Assembly: GCA_002345625.1 (NCBI GenBank)
Contig: DDWE01000126.1
Span: 3,133-12,757 of the forward strand
Length of the DNA stretch: 9,625 nucleotides
Origin: Desulfuromonadaceae bacterium UBA2294
GTDB lineage: Bacteria; Desulfobacterota; Desulfuromonadia; Desulfuromonadales; UBA2294
Direction of reading: 5' to 3'
Shown: positions 1-5,572 of the stretch, piece by piece
Numbering within the stretch: the stretch's first letter is position 1
How the letters are laid out: every line of letters starts with the position of its first letter
Program-made: the position numbers and the translations under genes
The notes under the pieces: generated by a model
Seen by the model: the letters and a program-made list of their open reading frames with translations, nothing else
Database searches by the model: none
What the model was told of the DNA's origin: nothing

Positions 1-410
1 ACAAAGCCGATGTTGCCGAGAATGAAGAGGGCGGCCACCATCAGGTAGTCGCCGGGACCTGTTAAGTAGAGAGCGGTGGTGGCGCTGGCACCGAGCAGGC
101 AGAACAGAATCAACAGCGGCCGGCGCCAGTTGCGTCGATCGGCCAGGTTACCCAATCCCGGCGCAATGAGGGCAACGATGGCCATGGAGCCGGAGACGGT
201 GTACCCCCAGAAGGCGGTTGCTGCAGCCGGACTGCTGCGCCAGAAGACCTGAATGCCTTCGGCCGGGACCAGACTGGCAAAATAGACCGGCAGCACAGCG
301 GCCAGAATCACGGTGGCAAAGGCAGAGTTGGCCCAATCGTACAGACACCAACCGAGTTCAGCTCGGCGTTGATTGACGGAATCGATCGAAAGCGGGGCGT
401 TGAGGTTCAT
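1..410 (-). CDS. UMF1-family MFS transporter (Atg22-like), N-terminal part
   Basis: Partial gene: the ATG at 410-408 opens a frame that leaves the window at base 1, so only the first 136 residues are visible. I translated it by hand. Residues 24-31 read YDWANSAF, the hallmark at the start of helix 1 of UMF1/Atg22-like major-facilitator permeases. Hydrophobic stretches follow (about residues 32-46, 66-86, 99-115 and 122-136), and a loop containing GNLADRR near residue 90 matches the MFS motif A position between helices 2 and 3. By family knowledge this is an inner-membrane secondary transporter; yeast Atg22 exports amino acids from the vacuole, but bacterial substrates are mostly unknown. Its start codon overlaps the stop of the upstream cysteine-cluster gene (ATGA at 410-407), implying translational coupling. 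No strong Shine-Dalgarno is visible. The family call is secure; the substrate cannot be named. Confidence 0.88.
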   Translation of the reverse strand, partial: MNLNAPLSIDSVNQRRAELGWCLYDWANSAFATVILAAVLPVYFASLVPAEGIQVFWRSSPAAATAFWGYTVSGSMAIVALIAPGLGNLADRRNWRRPLLILFCLLGASATTALYLTGPGDYLMVAALFILGNIGF

Positions 411-682
411 GTCTTGTGAGGCTTGCTGGTGGCGCGTAACCACTGGACATAAGCGCAGTCGTCACCGAGCCAGACCGCTTCGCGCACGACCTCGGGGGTC
501 AGGCGAATGCATTCTTCTCCGGTTTTAAAGCGCTTGTGGTAAACCTTGCACTCGCGGGTAACGATATCGAGGTAACGACAGGCGATACGGGTGTGGTAGA
601 TGGTTCCATCGGCGTCGATGATCTTTTCAAAGCAGCATTCGCCGCAGCGCCGACAGATATTGTCCCATTCGGGATCGGTCAT
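407..682 (-). CDS. Cysteine-cluster protein, YcgN/UPF0260-like (YkgJ superfamily)
   Basis: A 91-residue protein with the metal-binding pattern C10-x2-C13-x2-C16-C17, followed by C35, C45, C58 and C76. The spacing and the surrounding ICRRCGECC, TRIACRYLD and CAY motifs resemble the E. coli YcgN (UPF0260) type of the YkgJ-like cysteine-cluster superfamily, annotated by family as a putative zinc- or iron-binding protein of unknown function. Eight cysteines in 91 residues fit a small cytoplasmic metal or Fe-S protein. It is a little shorter than YcgN itself (about 150 residues), lacking part of the C-terminus. The TGA stop overlaps the ATG of the transporter gene, so the pair is coupled. The ATG at 682 has no clear Shine-Dalgarno; an 11-bp hairpin ends about 9 nt upstream. 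The frame stays open further upstream, but no better start is visible. Confidence 0.85.
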   Translation of the reverse strand: MTDPEWDNICRRCGECCFEKIIDADGTIYHTRIACRYLDIVTRECKVYHKRFKTGEECIRLTPEVVREAVWLGDDCAYVQWLRATSKPHKT

Positions 683-691
683 GGTGATCAG

Positions 692-723
692 CGGGCGCGA
701 ATCCGGTGAAGAATTCGCGCCCG
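692..723 (-). other. Hairpin between the DUF2914 gene and the cysteine-cluster gene
   Basis: Perfect inverted repeat: 693-702 (gggcgcgaat) pairs with 713-722 (attcgcgccc), extended by a C-G pair at 692/723, around a 10-nt loop. On the minus strand it sits just after the DUF2914 stop and about 9 nt before the cysteine-cluster ATG. There is no U-run after it, so it is not a canonical terminator. It could act as a 3' end stabiliser, a weak attenuator, or a structure that limits ribosome access to the SD-less start. Confidence 0.5.
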
Positions 724-732
724 TCAGCCTCG

Positions 733-1128
733 TTAAGGTTTGTCCGTAATGGTCAGGACCTGTTCGGCAAGAACGACTCCGGTCTCGTCAAGTGCCTGCA
801 CCTTCAATTCGCCCGGCAGCAGATGCCAGACCTGCTTCGATGACCAGGTCCGCCAACGGTCAGCCCCTATTTTAAGGGGAACACTGGCCATTTCGGTACC
901 ATTGTAGAGCCAGCGGTGGCTGATGGTACTGCCGGCACCGTTGGTGATTTCGTTAAAGAAAAAAACGGTCTGCTCGCCGGTCGTGATAGTCTCGACCGCA
1001 CCGACCGGTTCGCGGTCGACAATCGCGGTACACAGTACGGCACGTGTGACTTCGGGTGTGCCGGCGGCAAGAGCTGCAAGCGGGGTGACCAGTGCAAGAA
1101 TCATCAACGACAGAATAATACGTTTCAT
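733..1128 (-). CDS. Secreted DUF2914 domain protein
   Basis: A 131-residue exported protein of unknown function. I place the start at the ATG at 1128-1126 because GGAGGAGGAAC lies immediately upstream at optimal spacing; the ATG at 1143 is inside that Shine-Dalgarno region and would add only MEEEP. Residues 1-22 form a signal peptide (KR, hydrophobic core, then LAALAA), with likely cleavage after A21 or A22. The mature part carries the DUF2914 pattern: VDREPV (37-42), an FFFNEI strand, HRW at 71-73 and RWRTWSSK at 91-98, ending in a beta-rich LKVQALDETG segment. DUF2914 is a small beta-sandwich-like domain that in proteobacteria often occurs alone with a signal peptide; no activity is established. 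A strong sigma70-like promoter lies about 30 nt upstream. It may be cotranscribed with the two minus-strand genes that follow it. Confidence 0.85.
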   Translation of the reverse strand: MKRIILSLMILALVTPLAALAAGTPEVTRAVLCTAIVDREPVGAVETITTGEQTVFFFNEITNGAGSTISHRWLYNGTEMASVPLKIGADRWRTWSSKQVWHLLPGELKVQALDETGVVLAEQVLTITDKP

Positions 1129-1162
1129 CGGTTCCTCCTCCATTTAGTTGATGTTAGCGTAA

Positions 1163-1191
1163 GTTATAATGCAACTTTACCCGACTGTCTA
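1163..1191 (-). promoter_or_regulatory. Sigma70-like promoter for the DUF2914 gene
   Basis: On the minus strand, TAGACA (1191-1186) and TATAAC (1168-1163) each match the -35 and -10 consensus at 5 of 6 positions and are separated by exactly 17 nt. Transcription would begin near 1156, giving a leader of about 28 nt that includes the GGAGGAGG ribosome site. Confidence 0.6.
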
Positions 1192-1218
1192 TATCAGAGA
1201 CGGCTATTTAAAATCTCC

Positions 1219-1246
1219 TTGACCAATATATGAAATTCTATATTAT
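1219..1246 (+). promoter_or_regulatory. Sigma70-like promoter for the HesB-like selenoprotein gene
   Basis: TTGACC (1219-1224) and TATTAT (1241-1246), each 5 of 6 to consensus, are separated by 16 nt in an AT-rich stretch. The start would fall near 1253, leaving a short leader of about 18 nt that still holds the AGGGAGG ribosome site at 1259-1265. An alternative -10, TATATT at 1239, has a spacer of only 14 nt. Confidence 0.5.
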
Positions 1247-1270
1247 TAGCGAAAAAACAGGGAGGTTCAC

Positions 1271-1552
1271 ATGATGAAAATCACTGATGCAGCGCGTAAG
1301 GAATTGCTGGCGCTTCTGCAAAAAAACAGCGGGAAATTGTTGCGGATTGCCGTTCAGGGTTTTGGCTGAGGCGGCCCCCGTCTGGGGTTGGCTCTGGATG
1401 AGCCAAACGAAAAGGAACACGTTGAGATTGACGGTGTGACGGTCCTGATGGACATGATGACACAGGCTGTATCGGAAGGGCAGGTCCTGGATTTTGTTGA
1501 CAGTGAACGTGGGGGTGGCTTCAGTATCCACTCTGAAGCGGGCGGTTGTTGA
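1271..1552 (+). CDS. HesB/IscA-like selenoprotein (UGA at codon 33 read as selenocysteine)
   Basis: A 93-residue protein found by reading through TGA at 1367-1369. The frame from ATG 1271 continues past it without any other stop to TGA 1550-1552, and both halves form one coherent A-type Fe-S carrier domain. The N-terminus is MMKITDAARKELLALL, followed by LRIAVQGFG-U33-GGPRLGLALDE, then beta strands and a GGGFSIHSEAGGC terminus. U33 sits exactly where IscA/HesB proteins have their first conserved cysteine (E. coli IscA Cys35 in GCAG), a position where Sec is chemically sensible. HesB-like selenoproteins are a known prokaryotic family. Unlike classical IscA, which ends in a CxC, the only cysteine here is C93, the last residue. 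AGGGAGG (1259-1265) precedes the start; ATG 1274 is an alternative. A candidate bSECIS lies directly after the UGA. Function in Fe-S delivery or redox chemistry is inference. Translation requires selABCD elsewhere in the genome. Confidence 0.9.
1370..1406 (+). promoter_or_regulatory. Candidate bacterial SECIS element (two adjacent hairpins)
   Basis: Directly after the UGA are two stem-loops. The first is CCCC (1376-1379), loop GTCT, GGGG (1384-1387). The second is a perfect 7-bp stem, TTGGCTC (1388-1394) with GAGCCAA (1400-1406), loop TGGAT (1395-1399). Bacterial SECIS elements are short coding-region hairpins with a G in the first two loop positions, about 16-37 nt after UGA. The second hairpin fits: G1396 is loop position 2 and lies about 27 nt downstream. 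The first may stack beneath it or reinforce the pause. Both lie inside codons, so they also constrain the protein sequence. Confidence 0.7.
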
Positions 1553-1609
1553 CAAGACTTGATTGAGTGGACGACCAATCCACACAGCCCTGCTAATGCC
1601 GATATATCG

Positions 1610-1638
1610 TTGCAGATTAGTTGGTAATGCTGTAAATA
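1610..1638 (+). promoter_or_regulatory. Weak promoter candidate before the small lipoprotein gene
   Basis: TTGCAG (1610-1615) and TAAATA (1633-1638) are spaced by 17 nt in the 131-nt gap between the selenoprotein and the lipoprotein. The -35 is fair and the -10 is poor. No U-tailed terminator separates the two genes: GTGGA/TCCAC at 1567-1583 is a short stem without a T-run. Readthrough from the upstream promoter is therefore possible. Confidence 0.25.
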
Positions 1639-1683
1639 ATGATGTAGCTTTTTTAACTATTTTTTTGAAACGGAGGAGAAATT

Positions 1684-2019
1684 ATGAAAATGCTGGTGAA
1701 GATTGCTGCTATTGGTTGTCTTATTGCTTTGCTTTCGGGTTGCACGGTGCGCATTGTTGACTTTACGGCGATTAGCACCAAAAATACAAACATCAAGGCG
1801 TCCAAGACCGGGCAGCGGGTCTCCGCAGAAGATTGTGTCCCGGTCATTCTTTTTCCGCTCGGTATCCCTAATATGAAAGAGGCGATTGACCGTGCCATCG
1901 AGAAGGCTGGTCCCGGTTATGATGCCTTGACCGACGGCGTTGTTTATTCGGTTCAACAGGCATTTATTTTCGGTCGTATCTGTTATAAGGTCGAAGGCAC
2001 CCCCATCGCCACCAAATAA
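1684..2019 (+). CDS. Small lipoprotein of unknown function
   Basis: A 111-residue protein with a clear lipoprotein signal: K2 and K6, a hydrophobic core, and lipobox LLSGC at 16-20, giving lipidated C20. T21 at +2 is not Asp, so outer-membrane sorting is expected. The mature part contains two further cysteines, C51 and C100, which could form a disulfide in the periplasm. The central segment NMKEAIDRAIEKAGPGYDAL (63-82) is followed by DGVVYSVQ and an aromatic, hydrophobic FIFGRICYKVEG tail. This arrangement is reminiscent of small conserved lipoproteins annotated as hypothetical in many proteobacteria, but I cannot name a family with certainty. GGAGGAG (1672-1678) precedes the ATG at good spacing. 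A strong terminator follows 20 nt after the stop. It lies downstream of the selenoprotein gene on the same strand, with no functional link evident. Confidence 0.85.
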   Translation: MKMLVKIAAIGCLIALLSGCTVRIVDFTAISTKNTNIKASKTGQRVSAEDCVPVILFPLGIPNMKEAIDRAIEKAGPGYDALTDGVVYSVQQAFIFGRICYKVEGTPIATK

Positions 2020-2039
2020 GTTTCCATCGTTATTTAGTT

Positions 2040-2074
2040 AAAAAAAGAGCCGTGCTGGTCACGGCTCTTTTTTT
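2040..2074. terminator. Bidirectional rho-independent terminator
   Basis: A perfect 8-bp stem, GAGCCGTG (2047-2054) with CACGGCTC (2060-2067), and a 5-nt loop. It is flanked by seven A residues (2040-2046) and seven T residues (2068-2074), so it gives a U-tract in both directions. It ends the plus-strand lipoprotein transcript and the convergent minus-strand coiled-coil/htpG transcript (stop at 2138). The rest of the 2020-2137 gap holds nothing else I can identify. Confidence 0.92.
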
Positions 2075-2137
2075 GTGCGGAATTTTATAAGGTCTCGGTT
2101 TAACACGATAAACGCAAACCAGTAATAGCGTCAAAGA

Positions 2138-2689
2138 TCAGAACTCAAGGTTGCTCTGCACATAACGCTCGGTAGGGGCCAATTGGCTTTTCAAATTGAT
2201 AATTTCATTGTCAAGCTGGATCAACTTGCCGTCAATACGGGCGATGCGATCTGTAATCAGCTTTTTTTGATCCTCCAGTTCCTTGCGCATCTGCAGCGCT
2301 TCCTGTTGCGACATCTGCGGATTGTTCCGCAAGTCCTCCTCCAGTGCCGACTCGCGTCGTGAGATTTGACGTGAAAAATCTTCCAGACGTTCCTGTGTAT
2401 TCCGGTTGGAGCTCATCTCACGCTCCAGAGCTTCGATCCGTTTTGAGCGGTAATCGAGGTAGGCGATGGCCAGAGACAGACGCTGAATCTTTTCATTTTG
2501 ATCGCTGGTCGCCACGCGTTCTTTTTGCAGCTCCGCAAGACGATTGACGGCATCGGTCAGACGGGAAATCTCTGTTGCCAGATCACTCTCAGCCGCCCAG
2601 GTCTTGTCCGCTTTAAGGACAATGAGAGTGACCAGCGTACATATGACCAGCAATACGGCCCACCTGAGATTGGTGTGAACGTTATTCAT
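2138..2689 (-). CDS. Exported or membrane-anchored coiled-coil protein
   Basis: A 183-residue protein. Residues 8-25 (LRWAVLLVICTLVTLIVL) form one hydrophobic segment, followed by KADKTWAA. It could be a signal peptide cleaved near residue 32 or an uncleaved N-terminal anchor; the cleavage site is not ideal. From about residue 38 to 172 the sequence is almost wholly charged heptad-type helix (EISRLTDAVNRLAELQKER, IEALEREM, LEDQKKLITDRIARIDGKL), predicting a long periplasmic coiled coil. No enzyme motif is visible and I do not recognise the family. AAGAGGT sits 5 nt before the ATG. It begins 31 nt after the htpG stop on the same strand with no terminator between, so it is probably cotranscribed with htpG and ends at the shared terminator at 2040-2074. 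Confidence 0.8.
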   Translation of the reverse strand: MNNVHTNLRWAVLLVICTLVTLIVLKADKTWAAESDLATEISRLTDAVNRLAELQKERVATSDQNEKIQRLSLAIAYLDYRSKRIEALEREMSSNRNTQERLEDFSRQISRRESALEEDLRNNPQMSQQEALQMRKELEDQKKLITDRIARIDGKLIQLDNEIINLKSQLAPTERYVQSNLEF

Positions 2690-2720
2690 ATTTACCTCTT
2701 CTTAAGTCGATCGTATGTGT

Positions 2721-4571
2721 TTAGCCACGACCGATCATCGACAGAATGCGGTTGCTCCGTTCGAGAAATGCTTCCATTTTTGAGCGGTCGAAACCGTGTT
2801 GCGCCAGCTGGGCGAGATCATGAACCTGGGCGGCAATCAGGGCGGCGTCATCCTTACGGTCGGTGGCCAACAGGCTGCTGAGGTTGCGAATGACCGGGCT
2901 GGCGAGGTTGATAACCAGAGTCTTCTCTTCCGGCAGCTTGTCAGCCGTATCTCCATACATGCGGGTCATGTCACGGAATCGGCGAGATTGTTCGTCCTGC
3001 AGGATGACACCGGGGATGGACTCATCGCGGAGGCTTTCGACGCGGACCGTGATGTGGCTGTCAGGCAGTGCTTCCTTGAACAGCTCCCGCAGGTTATCTT
3101 CATTGCTTTTGCCGCTGGCATCGGTGGCGAGCTCTGGGCTCTTGTCGCTTTCGAGGATGTTCTGGGTCAAATCGGCATCGACGCGCTGGAAGTGCACCTC
3201 GCTGTTTTTCATTTCGAGAAAAGAAAGCAGGTGGGCATCGATGGGGTGGTCGAGGATCAGCACCTCATCTTTCTGGGCGGCGTACATCTTGAGGTAGGTC
3301 GACTGGGCGGTTTCATCGGTCGCGTAGTAAACCGTGTTGTCATGCCGTCCCTTAGCGCGATCGAGGTACTCAGCAATGGTGGTCTGCTTGCTGCTGTCGG
3401 TGGTGGTGAACAGGATGTGATCCTTGGTCTTGTCGTAGAACTTGTCGTCGCGCAGCATGCCGAACTTGACGAACGGACTGATGTCAGACCAGATCTTAAC
3501 AAAGGCATCGCGATCCTTTTTTGCCATGTCGACCAGGCGGCCGGCAACACGGCTGGTCAGTACTTCGTTGATTTTGCGTACCTGCGGTTCGTTCTGCAAA
3601 TAGGAGCGCGATACGTTCAGCGGCAGGTCGGGGGCGTCGAGACAGCCTTGCAGCGGAGTGAGGAATTCCGGGATCAGCTCCTTGCAGTTATCGGAGACGA
3701 ACACCTGATTGCAAAACAGCTTGATATGACTCTTGGTCACATCGAACTCGGTGTTCAGGCGCGGAAAGTAAACGATCCCTTTCAGGTTAAACGGGAAATC
3801 GATATTGAGATGAATCCAGAACAGCGGCTCATCGGCCATCGGGTAAAGCTTGTGGTAGAACGCTTTGTAATCCTCGTCACTGACCTCGCTCGGTGAGCGG
3901 GTCCAGAGCGGGTCGCGGTCGTTGACCACATCACCATTGAGTCGAATCGACACCGGCAGAAAGTTGCAGTATTTGACCAGCACCTGACGGACCCGAACCG
4001 GGTCGAGGAACTCCTGCTCGTCGGCCATCATGTGCAACACGATCTCGGTGCCGCGGCTGCTGCGGTCGCTCTCGGCCAGACTGTAGCTGGTGCTCCCGGC
4101 GCAACTCCAGTCTGCCCCCTTGGCCCCTTCCTGCCAGGAGAGGGTGCGGATCTCTACCTTCTCGGCAACCATGAAAGCACTGTAGAAACCGAGGCCGAAG
4201 TGGCCGATAATCTGGTTCTTTTCGTCGTCCTTCTTGTACTTCTCGATAAACTCTTCGGCAGAAGAGAAGGCGATCTGGTTAATGTAACGGCGTACTTCGT
4301 CGGCGGTCATGCCGATGCCGTTATCGCGGATGGTCAGGGTGCCGGCCTCTTTGTCAATCTCGACGTCGACGACAAACTCCTGATCGAGCTTAAGCCCTTC
4401 AACCAGGTTGATATGCTGCAATTTATGGATGGCATCGACCGCGTTGCTCACCAACTCGCGCAGGAAGATCTCCTTGTCGCTGTAGAGCCATTTCTTGATG
4501 ATCGGGAAGATATTGTCGGTGTGGATGGAGATGGTTCCGGTCTCGGTGCCGCTCTGTTTTTTCTTAGCCAT
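2721..4571 (-). CDS. htpG: Molecular chaperone HtpG (bacterial Hsp90)
   Basis: A 616-residue cytoplasmic Hsp90 that binds and remodels client proteins in an ATP-driven homodimer cycle. The start is ATG 4571-4569, which has AGGAAGGA upstream; an ATG at 4601 would add ten residues without support. GHKL ATPase motifs are intact: E39 and N43 in LRELVSNAVDAI, DNGIGM at 83-88, and GHFGLGFYSAF at 123-133. A middle domain follows, with the FPFNLKGIVYFP strand and the VSRSYLQNEPQVRK loop that supplies the catalytic arginine. The C-terminal dimerisation domain ends LSMIGRG. Length is near the usual 620-640, and no charged linker is present, as expected in bacteria. The N-box reads NAVDA, where E. coli has NASDA. 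It is transcribed before the coiled-coil gene. The 84-nt upstream gap could hold its own promoter. Confidence 0.97.
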   Translation of the reverse strand: MAKKKQSGTETGTISIHTDNIFPIIKKWLYSDKEIFLRELVSNAVDAIHKLQHINLVEGLKLDQEFVVDVEIDKEAGTLTIRDNGIGMTADEVRRYINQIAFSSAEEFIEKYKKDDEKNQIIGHFGLGFYSAFMVAEKVEIRTLSWQEGAKGADWSCAGSTSYSLAESDRSSRGTEIVLHMMADEQEFLDPVRVRQVLVKYCNFLPVSIRLNGDVVNDRDPLWTRSPSEVSDEDYKAFYHKLYPMADEPLFWIHLNIDFPFNLKGIVYFPRLNTEFDVTKSHIKLFCNQVFVSDNCKELIPEFLTPLQGCLDAPDLPLNVSRSYLQNEPQVRKINEVLTSRVAGRLVDMAKKDRDAFVKIWSDISPFVKFGMLRDDKFYDKTKDHILFTTTDSSKQTTIAEYLDRAKGRHDNTVYYATDETAQSTYLKMYAAQKDEVLILDHPIDAHLLSFLEMKNSEVHFQRVDADLTQNILESDKSPELATDASGKSNEDNLRELFKEALPDSHITVRVESLRDESIPGVILQDEQSRRFRDMTRMYGDTADKLPEEKTLVINLASPVIRNLSSLLATDRKDDAALIAAQVHDLAQLAQHGFDRSKMEAFLERSNRILSMIGRG

Positions 4572-4612
4572 GCTGTCCTTCCTGTTCGTTGCGAGTCGCA
4601 AGTGCGATATGG

Positions 4613-4659
4613 GTTATGTTTCGTGCCGGCAGGTTAAGCACCGCCGGCGAGGTTGTCAA
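4613..4659 (-). promoter_or_regulatory. Possible htpG promoter/operator region
   Basis: On the minus strand a perfect TTGACA (4659-4654) overlaps the stop codon of the upstream VOC gene. The best -10 at 16 nt is TTAACC, which is poor. Two related copies lie here on the plus strand, GCCGGCAGGTT (4625-4635) and GCCGGCGAGGTT (4643-4654), 18 nt apart, each carrying a palindromic octamer (TGCCGGCA, CGCCGGCG). These could be an operator or a GCCGGC-N12-GCCGGC hairpin. I see neither a CIRCE element nor a convincing sigma32 pair. Confidence 0.3.
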
Positions 4660-5120
4660 GTGTCACCGGCCGATATGCGGGGGGTGGGGTGGGGGTACTG
4701 GGCCAGTTCCATCAGAATCCCATCCGGTCCCTGAAAATAGACCAGTCTTTTGCCGGTCTGATTCCAGGTCTGCACCGGACCAAGAAAGGTAATCCCCTGC
4801 GCTGTCAGTTGCGCGACGACGACATCGATATCATCCACCTCAAGGGCCAGGTGGCGCAGGCCGATGACGTTGGCCCGGACGAGATTGGTGGCCGCAGGGG
4901 GACTGTTGGCAAATTGCAGTAATTCAATCGCCAGATCCGATGCCGGGTGGCGCAGGCCGATGAAACGACCTTTCGCACCGGTGATGCCGGTCACCTGTTG
5001 AAGAAATGCCGTATCCAGGTCGGCGGCAATGGTGGCTTGAAAGCCGAGACGGACGAAAAAATCGGCTGCAGTCGCCAGATCGCTGACGACAATATTGAGA
5101 TGATCGAGACGACGGATCAT
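4656..5120 (-). CDS. VOC-superfamily (glyoxalase/epimerase fold) protein
   Basis: A 154-residue protein with two beta-alpha-beta-beta-beta modules. The first begins RRLDHLNIVVSDL and ends DLAIELLQF (61-70); the second begins IGLRHLALEVDD (86-97) and ends GILMELAQY (134-142). The four expected divalent-metal ligands are all present: H7, E66, H90 and E138, the arrangement of glyoxalase I and methylmalonyl-CoA epimerase-like enzymes. This supports a metal-dependent enzyme such as an epimerase, isomerase or lyase, but the substrate cannot be read from sequence. The C-terminal PHPTPRISAGDT is a disordered tail. The start is ATG 5120-5118, with AGGAG inside the end of the preceding gene and 4 nt between the stop and start. 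An upstream in-frame ATG at 5174 would overlap that gene. Third gene of the 6301-4656 minus-strand run. Confidence 0.87.
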   Translation of the reverse strand: MIRRLDHLNIVVSDLATAADFFVRLGFQATIAADLDTAFLQQVTGITGAKGRFIGLRHPASDLAIELLQFANSPPAATNLVRANVIGLRHLALEVDDIDVVVAQLTAQGITFLGPVQTWNQTGKRLVYFQGPDGILMELAQYPHPTPRISAGDT

Positions 5121-5124
5121 GCCC

Positions 5125-5541
5125 CTAAATCTCCTGCCCGTAGAGTTGCTTGACGGAATGACGCGACAGCACAATCAGAGTGAAGACACCAAGGATGGTG
5201 CCGAAGGGGACAAAAAAGCACATCAGGGCGGCGATGACAAAGGAGAAAAGATACCTTTCGCGCCGGGCAATTAGCCGGCCAGAGTAGATAATCAATATCG
5301 CCAGCAATTCACCAATCAGGATAAACGCTCCTCCGAGAACGACAAACACCCAGCCGACAAACTCCGGCGGCGGGCTGCCGTTACCGCCGTGTTGTATGGC
5401 TTCCGGTGAGAGCAGCATCCACAGGCCGATCCCGAGGTGGATGCCGGGCAGAAGTGAGAAAAGGGCGGTAATGACGCCAACGATGTAGTGGAAGATGGTC
5501 AGCAGGCGCAGGTGTTCCGTATCCTGGCGGTTGTCGGTCAT
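5125..5541 (-). CDS. Small integral membrane protein, conserved hypothetical
   Basis: A 138-residue inner-membrane protein with no assigned function. Hydrophobic segments at about 13-31, 34-46, 61-86 and 98-125 suggest three or four helices. A Gly/Pro-rich loop (52-60, GGNGSPPPE) and a basic loop (ARRERY, 92-97) separate the last three. The patterns LRLLTIFHYIVG, FVVLGGAFILIGE, RRERY and VPFGTILGVFTLIVLSRHSVKQLY recur in small hypothetical membrane proteins of many Gram-negatives, as I recall them; I cannot tie them to a named domain. The start is ATG 5541-5539, with GAGGGAT upstream. An ATG at 5625 gives a polar 28-residue extension that overlaps the DUF4197 gene and is rejected. It sits 31 nt after that gene and 4 nt before the VOC gene, so cotranscription is likely. 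Confidence 0.82.
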   Translation of the reverse strand: MTDNRQDTEHLRLLTIFHYIVGVITALFSLLPGIHLGIGLWMLLSPEAIQHGGNGSPPPEFVGWVFVVLGGAFILIGELLAILIIYSGRLIARRERYLFSFVIAALMCFFVPFGTILGVFTLIVLSRHSVKQLYGQEI

Positions 5542-5572
5542 AAATCCCTCTGTTTCTGTCCGGGTGGGCTGT

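Noticed and set aside
1367..1369. TGA as an ordinary stop or a pseudogene mutation in the HesB-like gene
   Set aside because: The frame remains intact afterwards, the residue position equals the conserved Cys/Sec site, and a SECIS-like stem follows at the right distance.
1567..1583. Terminator after the selenoprotein gene
   Set aside because: GTGGA/TCCAC is only 5 bp with no following T-run.
1281..1585. Minus-strand and other-frame ORFs (60-115 residues) across 1238-1585
   Set aside because: They are antisense to the selenoprotein gene, have no ribosome site and show no domain; the plus-strand read-through frame explains the region.
2796..3896. A 366-residue plus-strand ORF
   Set aside because: Complete antisense shadow of htpG, whose minus-strand frame has unmistakable Hsp90 motifs; no SD and no recognisable domain.
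4032..4637. A 201-residue plus-strand ORF
   Set aside because: Antisense to the htpG N-terminal domain; codon shadow only.
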